This document shows, piece after piece, positions 1 through 5,060 of a DNA stretch of 5,060 nucleotides. The notes under the pieces were generated by a model. It had not been told where the DNA came from and did no database searches. It saw nothing but the letters and a program-made list of their open reading frames with translations. The stretch is taken from contig CALBHI010000209.1 in NCBI GenBank assembly GCA_937894535.1, positions 1-5,060 on the forward strand. Reading direction: 5' to 3'. Position numbers and translations under genes: made by a program. Each line of letters starts with the position of its first letter. The first letter of the stretch is position 1. The DNA comes from an uncultured Verrucomicrobiota bacterium. GTDB lineage: Bacteria; Verrucomicrobiota; Kiritimatiellia; CAIVKH01.

Positions 1-2258
1 GCGGCGCGGTAGCTGTGCAGGGTCGAGATGCCCATCTTGGACATGACCTTCAGCATCCCCTTGTTCACCGCCTTGATGTAGTTGTAGGTGGCCTTGCCGA
101 GATCGACCTTGAGTTGCTCGGCGGCGATCATGTCCTCGAACACCTCGAACACCATGTACGGGTTCACTGCGCCGGCACCGTAGCCGAACAACACGGCGAA
201 GTGGTGCACTTCACGCACCTCGCCCGACTCGATGACCAGGCCGCACTGGGTGCGGCGCTGGTTGCGGATGAGGTAGTGGTGCACGGCGGCGGTGGCCAGG
301 GCCGCCGGGATCGGGGCCATGGTGGCGCTGGTGCCACGGTCGGAAAGGATCAGGATGGAGTAACCGTCGTCCACGGCCTTCGCCGCGGATTCACACAGGT
401 GGGTCAGGGCTTTCTCAAGGCCCGGACCGCCGTCGGCCACCGGGTAGAGCATGGGGAGGGTGGTCGATTTGATGTCGCCTTCGGCGAAACTGCGGATCTT
501 CTCCAGCGCCTCGTTGGTCAGCACCGGTTGCTCGATGCGCAACTGGTGGGCGTGGTAATCGGTTTCCTCGAAGATATTCAGTTCGTTGCCGATGTTCGCC
601 TGCAACGAGGTCACCAGTTCCTCGCGGATCGCGTCGAGCGGCGGATTCGTCACCTGGGCGAACAGCTGCTTGAAGTAGTTGTAGACGAGCTGGGGGCGGT
701 CGGAGAGCACCGCGATCGGCACGTCCACGCCCATCGAGCCGGTGGCCTCGATGCCGGTGTTGGCCATCGGGGTCAGGACGATCTTGAGGTCCTCGATGGT
801 GTAGCCGAAGATCTGCTCGCGTTGAAGGCGGGTGGTCGCTTCCGGGGCGGCCTTGGCCGTGGCGGCCGGGAGGTCCTTGAGGCTGTACAGGTTCTTGTTC
901 AGCCAGGTCCGGTACGGCTTGCGCGCGGCGATCTCGTGCTTGATCTCCTCGTCATCGACGATACGTCCCTTCTCGGTATCGACCAGGAACATGCGGCCCG
1001 GTTCGAGGCGGCCCTTCTTCGCGACGTTGGCCGGATCGATTTCCAGCACGCCGGTTTCCGAACCCATGATCACGAAGCCGTCCTTGGTGACGGTATAGCG
1101 CGACGGGCGGAGGCCGTTGCGGTCGAGCAGCGCGCCGACGCACTGGCCGTCGGTGAACGGGATCGACGCCGGGCCGTCCCACGGCTCCATGAAGGTCGAG
1201 TGGTATTCGTAGAACGCCTTTTTCTCGTCGCTCATGGTCTGGTGGTTCTGCCAGGCCTCGGGGATGAGCATCATCATCGCGTGGGGGAGCGAACGGCCGG
1301 TGTGGTAGAGCAGTTCCACCGCGTTGTCGAGGGCGGCCGAGTCGCTCGCGCCGGGGGTGATGATCGGCAGGATTTTGTGCATGTCGCTGCCGAACAGCGG
1401 CGACTTGAACAGTGCCTCGCGGGCGTTCATCAGGTTCGTGTTGCCGCGCACGGTGTTGATTTCGCCGTTGTGGCAGAGGAAGCGGAACGGGTGGGCGAGG
1501 TCCCAGGTCGGGAAGGTGTTCGTGCTGTACCGCTGGTGGACCAGGGCCAGGCCGCTGACCATGTCGGGATCGACCAGGTCGGGCAGGAACGGCTCGATCT
1601 GGTCGGCCAGCATCAGGCCCTTGTAGACGAAGGTCTGGCAGGACAGGGTGCAGACGTAGAAGTAGCCGCGTTCCGGCATGGTCGAGGAGCGGATGGCTTT
1701 CTCGACCTGCTTGCGGATGATGAACAGCTTGCGGTCGAAATGGCGGTTGTCGGTGATGCCGGCGCCGCGCCCGACGAAGATCTGGGCGATGAACGGTTCC
1801 ACCTCGCGGGCCAGGTCGCCAAGCACTTCGTTGTTCACCGGTACGTCGCGCCAGCCGAGGAACTGCTGGCCTTCGGCCTTTACCGCCTCCTCGAAGATCT
1901 TCTTGCAGGCCGCGCGCTGGCCGACATCCGGCGGCAGGAACACGAGCCCGGCGGCGAATTCGTAGGAACCAGCGGGCAGCTTGATGCCGAGTTCACCCGC
2001 CTTCTTGCGGAAGAACTTCTCCGGCAGCTGCATCATGATGCCGGCGCCGTCGCCGGTCTTCTCGTCGCAGCCGCAGGCACCGCGGTGGGACAGGTTGACG
2101 AGGATCTCCAGGGCCTTGTGGATGACGTCGTGGGATTTCTCGCCTTTCAGGTTCACCACGCAGCCGACGCCGCAGGCATCGTGCTCAAAGCGCGGATCGT
2201 ACAACCCCTGGGCGGCGGGCAACCCGCCGTTCGTCAACTGCTTCCGGTAATTCGTCAT
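1..2258 (-). CDS. gltB: Glutamate synthase large (alpha) subunit, N-terminal half (partial)
   Basis: Glutamate synthase makes two glutamates from 2-oxoglutarate and glutamine in the cytoplasm; this subunit hydrolyses glutamine and carries ammonia to an FMN site. The window shows 752 residues of a protein usually near 1,500, cut by the left edge. Residues 1-28 look like a propeptide ahead of catalytic Cys29 in DACGVG, the Ntn nucleophile exposed after cleavage. The class II amidotransferase domain spans about 29-430, with HRGA (58-61), HQRYSTNTFPTW (241-252), CHNGEINTVRGN (262-273) and PGASDSA (302-308). The central domain starts near 480 and includes LSDRG (638-642). The visible part ends in KMGISTLHSYRA, just where the FMN-binding synthase domain begins, so the FMN and 3Fe-4S sites are outside. 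The ATG at 2258 is supported by AGGGA eight bases upstream and a normal propeptide length. It lies 70 bp downstream of purF on the same strand. Whether it is the NADPH or ferredoxin type cannot be judged, since no gltD is visible. Confidence 0.97.
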   Translation of the reverse strand, partial: MTNYRKQLTNGGLPAAQGLYDPRFEHDACGVGCVVNLKGEKSHDVIHKALEILVNLSHRGACGCDEKTGDGAGIMMQLPEKFFRKKAGELGIKLPAGSYEFAAGLVFLPPDVGQRAACKKIFEEAVKAEGQQFLGWRDVPVNNEVLGDLAREVEPFIAQIFVGRGAGITDNRHFDRKLFIIRKQVEKAIRSSTMPERGYFYVCTLSCQTFVYKGLMLADQIEPFLPDLVDPDMVSGLALVHQRYSTNTFPTWDLAHPFRFLCHNGEINTVRGNTNLMNAREALFKSPLFGSDMHKILPIITPGASDSAALDNAVELLYHTGRSLPHAMMMLIPEAWQNHQTMSDEKKAFYEYHSTFMEPWDGPASIPFTDGQCVGALLDRNGLRPSRYTVTKDGFVIMGSETGVLEIDPANVAKKGRLEPGRMFLVDTEKGRIVDDEEIKHEIAARKPYRTWLNKNLYSLKDLPAATAKAAPEATTRLQREQIFGYTIEDLKIVLTPMANTGIEATGSMGVDVPIAVLSDRPQLVYNYFKQLFAQVTNPPLDAIREELVTSLQANIGNELNIFEETDYHAHQLRIEQPVLTNEALEKIRSFAEGDIKSTTLPMLYPVADGGPGLEKALTHLCESAAKAVDDGYSILILSDRGTSATMAPIPAALATAAVHHYLIRNQRRTQCGLVIESGEVREVHHFAVLFGYGAGAVNPYMVFEVFEDMIAAEQLKVDLGKATYNYIKAVNKGMLKVMSKMGISTLHSYRA

Positions 2259-2328
2259 AGTTCTTTTCCCTGCGTTCCGTCCCAAAAAAGGCGGGTCAAT
2301 GTAAAACCATCAACCTGTTTCCGCAATG
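2259..2328. other. purF-gltB intergenic gap
   Basis: These 70 bp separate the purF TAG stop from the gltB ATG. They are poorer in GC than the flanking genes. Read on the minus strand they contain a T6 run in the loop of a weak five-pair stem with one bulged base (2277-2294), not a stem followed by a T-tract, so it is not a typical intrinsic terminator. I see no good pair of -35 and -10 boxes. Read-through from purF into gltB is therefore plausible, but a separate gltB promoter cannot be excluded. Confidence 0.5.
2267..2271 (-). promoter_or_regulatory. Ribosome binding site of gltB
   Basis: On the minus strand AGGGA lies eight bases before the ATG at 2258, inside a purine-rich run (GCAGGGAAAAGAACT). 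It supports this ATG as the gltB start, which leaves a 28-residue propeptide before the catalytic cysteine. Confidence 0.6.
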
Positions 2329-3741
2329 CTAATTTGTGCTCTCCGCGGTCAGTTCCAGCGCATGTTTGTCGCGTTCCCCGGTGACCGCATAGGGGTAGAC
2401 CCCGGTAAAGCAGCCGTTGCAGAAATCCGAGGGGTGTTCCACCGAGGCCCGCAGCCCCTCCACGCTGAGGTAGGCGAGGGAGTCGGCCCCGATGAATTTG
2501 CAGATTTCCTCGACGGAGTGGTCGGCCGCAACCAGCTCGGACCGCGAGGGGAAATCGATGCCGAAAAAGCAGGGGTGGCGGGTGGGGGGGCAGGAGATGC
2601 GCAGGTGGATCTCCTTGGCCCCGGCCTCGCGCAGGGCGGCCACGCGGCGGCGGGAAGTGGTGCCGCGGATCAGGGAATCGTCGACGACGACAATGCGTTT
2701 GCCGCGCACGACGCCCGGCACCACGGCCAGTTTCATGTCGGCGCTCTGGGTGCGCTGTCCGGCGCTGGGCATGATAAAGGTGCGGCCGACGTAGTGGTTG
2801 CGGATAAACCCGTAGTCGAGCGGAATGCCGCTGGCCTGGGAAAACCCGAGGGCGGCCACGTTCCCGCTGTCCGGGATGGGAATGACGATGTCGGCCTTGG
2901 CCGGCGCTTCCTTGGCCAGGTTGACCCCGAGTTTCATGCGGACATCATGGACGTTCTGGCCGAACACCGTGCTGTCCGGGCGGGCAAAATAGACGTGTTC
3001 AAAAATGCACTGGCCGAGCGATCCGGAAATCGGCTCGCAGAAGGTCGTGCTGCGGATGCCTTTTTCGTCCACCGTCACCAGTTCACCCGGCAGCACGTCG
3101 CGGATGTAGTCAGCACCCACCTGTTCCAACGCGCAGGTTTCGCTGGCAAACACATAACCGCTGCCAAGCTTGCCGATGGAGAGGGGGCGGAAGCCGTAGG
3201 GATCGCGGGCGGCCATGACGCTGTCCTTGGTCATGACCAGGAACGAAAAGGCCCCCTGCAACTCGGCCAGGGCCCGCTCCACCCGGCGCGGCCGGGTGCG
3301 GAACATCGGATCGGCAATCAGGTGAACCAGCACCTCGCTGTCCGTGCTGGTCTGGAAAATCGCCCCGGCCTCCTGGTAGCTCCGGCGCAACTGGCTGGCG
3401 TTGGTCAGGTTGCCGTTGTGGGCAATCGCCCAGATTCCGTCGATGCACTCGACCACGAGGGGTTGCACGTTCTGCGGTCGCGGCGAACCGGTGGTCGAGT
3501 AGCGGACGTGGCCAATGCCCAGATGCCCCTGAAGATCGGCAAATTCCTTGCGGGCCACCAGTTCTTGGACCAGGCCCATCCCCTTCACCGAACGAACTTT
3601 ACGCCCGTCGCTGACCACGAAACCTGCACCCTCCTGCCCCCGGTGTTGCAACGCAAACAACCCGTGGTGCATCACCCGGGCCGGATCAGCGACCCCAAAC
3701 ACCCCGAAAATCCCACAATAATGTCGCGGTTGACCATGCAT
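2329..3741 (-). CDS. purF: Amidophosphoribosyltransferase (glutamine PRPP amidotransferase)
   Basis: PurF catalyses the committed step of de novo purine synthesis, transferring glutamine-derived ammonia to PRPP to give phosphoribosylamine. From the preferred ATG the product has 470 residues, normal for the family. An eight-residue leader precedes Cys9 in CGIFGVFG, the Ntn nucleophile exposed by processing. The glutaminase domain (about 9-240) shows GHVRYSTTGS with Arg80, AHNGN with Asn109, and STDSE with Asp134. The phosphoribosyltransferase domain carries the PRPP loop VVVDDSLIRGTTS (351-363). Four cysteines match the 4Fe-4S ligands of the Bacillus subtilis enzyme: Cys245 (before the YFARPDS segment), Cys391 (HPCFFGID), and Cys441 and Cys444 (FCNGCFTGVYP). 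This makes it the iron-sulfur, self-processing, B. subtilis-like type rather than the E. coli type. An in-frame ATG at 3798 would add 19 residues but has a poorly placed ribosome site, while GGAG lies ten bases before the ATG at 3741. gltB follows after 70 bp. AMP/GMP feedback is known for the family but is not visible here. Confidence 0.97.
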   Translation of the reverse strand: MHGQPRHYCGIFGVFGVADPARVMHHGLFALQHRGQEGAGFVVSDGRKVRSVKGMGLVQELVARKEFADLQGHLGIGHVRYSTTGSPRPQNVQPLVVECIDGIWAIAHNGNLTNASQLRRSYQEAGAIFQTSTDSEVLVHLIADPMFRTRPRRVERALAELQGAFSFLVMTKDSVMAARDPYGFRPLSIGKLGSGYVFASETCALEQVGADYIRDVLPGELVTVDEKGIRSTTFCEPISGSLGQCIFEHVYFARPDSTVFGQNVHDVRMKLGVNLAKEAPAKADIVIPIPDSGNVAALGFSQASGIPLDYGFIRNHYVGRTFIMPSAGQRTQSADMKLAVVPGVVRGKRIVVVDDSLIRGTTSRRRVAALREAGAKEIHLRISCPPTRHPCFFGIDFPSRSELVAADHSVEEICKFIGADSLAYLSVEGLRASVEHPSDFCNGCFTGVYPYAVTGERDKHALELTAESTN

Positions 3742-3751
3742 GACAAAAAAA

Positions 3752-3755
3752 CTCC
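3752..3755 (-). promoter_or_regulatory. Ribosome binding site deciding the purF start
   Basis: GGAG on the minus strand, ten bases before the ATG at 3741, with a T-rich spacer. It favours this start over the in-frame ATG at 3798, where the nearest purines (TAGG) directly abut the start codon. The resulting short leader before the catalytic cysteine is typical of processed PurF proteins. Confidence 0.5.
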
Positions 3756-3898
3756 AGCGCGGCAGCGTTTCACCAGAAAACACCGTCCGCCTAGCCATCC
3801 TACGAGGAACTGACGGGGAGTGAAGCTAGAAATGTGCCGAAGTAAAGGAAAGACATAAGATGTTTATGGGGAATGGATTGCCACGATGGGTGCGCGGT

Positions 3899-3952
3899 CA
3901 AAAAGTACAATTATGTAGCATGGCCGGGTCGCCGCATGACAAAAATGTAGCA
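3899..3952. repeat. Three degenerate copies of a CAAAAATGTAGCA-like motif
   Basis: Plus-strand reading shows CAAAAAGTA at 3899-3907, ATGTAGCA at 3913-3920, and CAAAAATGTAGCA at 3940-3952. The exact 8-mer ATGTAGCA recurs with a 32-bp period (3913 and 3945), and CAAAAA(T)GTA recurs at 3899 and 3940. TACA-ATTA-TGTA at 3906-3917 is also a short palindrome with four-base arms. Layered short repeats of this kind occur at the ends of IS21-family elements and also in multi-site operators. No transposase is present, so the role is not known. Confidence 0.4.
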
Positions 3953-3970
3953 GATGGTCCGGCCCGGCCA
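3921..3970. repeat. Imperfect 10-bp inverted repeat downstream of the dikinase-like gene
   Basis: TGGCCGGGTC (3921-3930) and GGCCCGGCCA (3961-3970) are inverted copies matching at nine of ten positions, eight of them contiguous, with a 30-base spacer. The repeat begins 28 bases after the stop of the minus-strand gene ending at 3999. In that transcript it could form a GC-rich stem, followed about 15 bases later by a five-T run near 3900-3904. The long loop and the delayed T-run make it a poor intrinsic terminator. It overlaps the 3940-3952 motif copy in its loop. Confidence 0.35.
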
Positions 3971-3998
3971 GGAGGTCAAGCCTCACCACGCGTTCTGC

Positions 3999-5060
3999 TC
4001 AGGTGCGGATGCAGAGAACTTTTTGTTCGAGGGTGTTGGCGCTGAGGGTCAGGGGGGTGGGGTGGTCGGTGATGTGGACGAGGTCGGACCACGTGGCGAA
4101 GGCTGGCAGGAGGGTGGCGAGCTGGTTGGGGGCGGCGAGCAGTTCGGTGTCGTGGAGGCGGTTGCGGGGGTGGTTGGGGAACAGGGCGAGGTAGAGCATG
4201 TCCATCTCGACGAGTTCGTTGAGGAAGTGGGTGCCGAGCGAGACGTCGGGGATGAGGTGGCTGTGCATGGCGACGATTTCGACGACGACGGACATCCGGT
4301 TGATGTTGGTGAAGGAGACCGGAATGCCGAGTTCGGGGCTGGAGGTGCCCCAACGACCCGGGCCGAGGATCATCACGTTCATCGATCCGTCGTGCGGGGT
4401 GAGCCGGTTGATGGCGCCGATGACCCGGGCGAGTTCATGGCGCTGGGCGGTGGCGAGGGTGATGTAGCGTTCGGGTCGGACGTACACAACGCGGTGGATG
4501 TGCTGGATGCGGCTGGGGCCGATCACCGCGCCGTGGGCCTCGAGCAGCACGGTGGCGTGGTCGAGATCAAGGTCGGGCAGGTGGATGATCTCCGCGCCTT
4601 TGACCTGGAGGGGGCGGCACTGGAGCAGGTTGATCGTGCAGCGTCCGTCGTCGAGGAAGTTCGCGGCGAATTCGATGTCCACCGGGTGGTCGTAGGCCTC
4701 GTGCAGGAACCGCAGCATGTCGCGCAGGTCTGCGACGAAGGCGGTGCGGGCGAGCAAGTCCTCGAAGGTAAGGACCCAGTGGGTGGTGGCTCCGGCTCCG
4801 AGTGACGTGCAGTCGGAGGAGGCGAAGCGCTCGAGTTCGGCGGGCGACCAGTCGGCGATCAAGTCGTCGAAGGATCCGGAGGTCAGCCGGTTGGTGTCGA
4901 GGTCGAGGTAGTCCACCCGGCGTTGGGAATAGTGGCAGACCTTGTCGAAGTTGGCTTCGGGCCGGCGCATCGGGGCATTCAGGGCGACGAGCCGGGTGTA
5001 GTCGTCGTCGGACCGGTCCACCGCGCGGGTGCCGAGGCCGAAGACGAGGCGGACCACACC
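3999..5060 (-). CDS. PEP/pyruvate-binding (pyruvate phosphate dikinase-like) protein, C-terminal part
   Basis: The window holds the last 353 residues plus the TGA stop; the frame is open to the right edge, so the true start lies outside and the GTG at 5057 is only an internal codon. Numbering from the first full codon, RLVFGLGTRAVDR (4-16) and DIEF...INLLQCRPLQ (128-152) match the end of the ATP-grasp PEP/pyruvate-binding domain of dikinases. Glu130, Gln147 and Arg149 are in the places of nucleotide-binding Glu, Gln and Arg in PPDK. After this, instead of the phosphohistidine and PEP-barrel domains, comes a conserved C-terminal domain with VGAINRL-like helix, LGPGRWGTSS (232-241), SFTNINR and PDVSLGTHFLNELVEMDMLYLALFP (271-295). 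Proteins of this build are usually annotated as PEP synthase or PPDK-like, but without the swivelling histidine the full dikinase reaction seems unlikely from this chain alone. Its substrate is not known. It lies 257 bp upstream of purF on the same strand, probably a separate transcription unit. Confidence 0.85.
   Translation of the reverse strand, partial: GVVRLVFGLGTRAVDRSDDDYTRLVALNAPMRRPEANFDKVCHYSQRRVDYLDLDTNRLTSGSFDDLIADWSPAELERFASSDCTSLGAGATTHWVLTFEDLLARTAFVADLRDMLRFLHEAYDHPVDIEFAANFLDDGRCTINLLQCRPLQVKGAEIIHLPDLDLDHATVLLEAHGAVIGPSRIQHIHRVVYVRPERYITLATAQRHELARVIGAINRLTPHDGSMNVMILGPGRWGTSSPELGIPVSFTNINRMSVVVEIVAMHSHLIPDVSLGTHFLNELVEMDMLYLALFPNHPRNRLHDTELLAAPNQLATLLPAFATWSDLVHITDHPTPLTLSANTLEQKVLCIRT

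Larger units (their letters stand above)
3742..3998. other. Intergenic region upstream of purF
   Basis: This 257-bp gap lies between the stop of the dikinase-like gene and the preferred purF start, so it should hold the end of one transcript and the purF promoter and leader. The part from about 3835 to 3960 is clearly richer in A and T than the genes. On the minus strand, AT-rich stretches such as CATAAACATCTTATG (near 3855-3875) could include a -10 element, but I cannot pair any with a convincing -35 box. Repeats within 3899-3970 are listed separately. No protein-coding potential with recognisable similarity is seen. Confidence 0.5.

Noticed and set aside
15..2384. A 789-codon open frame on the plus strand
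   Set aside because: It lies codon-for-codon antisense to gltB, whose translation matches a known family throughout. The plus-strand translation is rich in H, R, V, G and D as expected of complement reading, with no recognisable domain.
2326..3813. A 495-codon open frame on the plus strand
   Set aside because: It is exactly antisense to purF. The minus strand carries all PurF catalytic and Fe-S residues, so this is a shadow.
3921..3970. Intrinsic terminator of the dikinase-like gene
   Set aside because: The arms are short with a 30-base loop, and no T-run follows the stem directly. It is recorded only as an inverted repeat.
3860..4045. A 61-codon plus-strand frame starting in the intergenic gap
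   Set aside because: It crosses the repeat patch and runs into the antisense of the dikinase-like gene. Its composition is not protein-like and it has no recognised domain. I find no support for a real gene.
3954..4805. A 283-codon open frame on the plus strand
   Set aside because: It is antisense to the dikinase-like gene in the same phase, with low-complexity G/V/E/D composition and no family resemblance.
5055..5057. GTG as a start codon of the dikinase-like gene
   Set aside because: The reading frame is open to the window edge and the first residues already lie deep within the ATP-grasp domain (RLVFGLGTRAVDR), so the gene must begin outside the window.
1..5060. CRISPR array, tRNA, rRNA, intact insertion sequence or defence island
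   Set aside because: No regular spaced repeats, cloverleaf-like sequence, transposase or nuclease motif was seen on either strand; nearly all the window is explained by three metabolic genes.

Overview
The window is GC-rich, compact bacterial DNA with three genes, all on the minus strand. In transcription order (right to left) they are the C-terminal part of a PEP/pyruvate-binding, pyruvate phosphate dikinase-like protein; a complete purF; and the N-terminal half of gltB. Both outer genes run off the window. The organism cannot be named from these genes. Strong GC preference at third codon positions, a Bacillus-type PurF with iron-sulfur ligands and a bacterial-type GltB with a propeptide fit many high-GC bacterial phyla.

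Right part (3999-5060): the last 353 residues of a protein that ends an ATP-grasp PEP/pyruvate-binding domain and continues into a conserved C-terminal domain marked by GPGRWGTSS. The swivelling phosphohistidine domain and PEP-binding barrel of true PPDK or PEP synthase do not follow, so it belongs to the poorly characterised group of short dikinase-like proteins.

Middle (3742-3998): a 257-bp gap, the only sizeable non-coding stretch. Around 3899-3970 it is locally AT-rich. It holds three related copies of a CAAAAATGTAGCA-like motif and an imperfect 10-bp inverted repeat. These could be the remnant end of a mobile element, a regulatory site or a weak terminator.

Centre and left (1-3741): purF (470 aa from the preferred start), a 70-bp gap without a convincing terminator, then gltB. 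Both products are class II (Ntn-type) glutamine amidotransferases whose N-terminal cysteine must be exposed by processing. PurF uses glutamine nitrogen for the first step of purine synthesis. GltB releases ammonia from glutamine to make glutamate. The pair therefore sits on the glutamine/glutamate hub and may be co-transcribed.

I see no RNA genes, CRISPR array, intact transposase or defence module. Very long open frames on the plus strand are antisense shadows caused by the near absence of TTA, CTA and TCA codons. I find no convincing evidence of a new biological system; the least explained parts are the 3899-3970 repeats and the dikinase-like protein.
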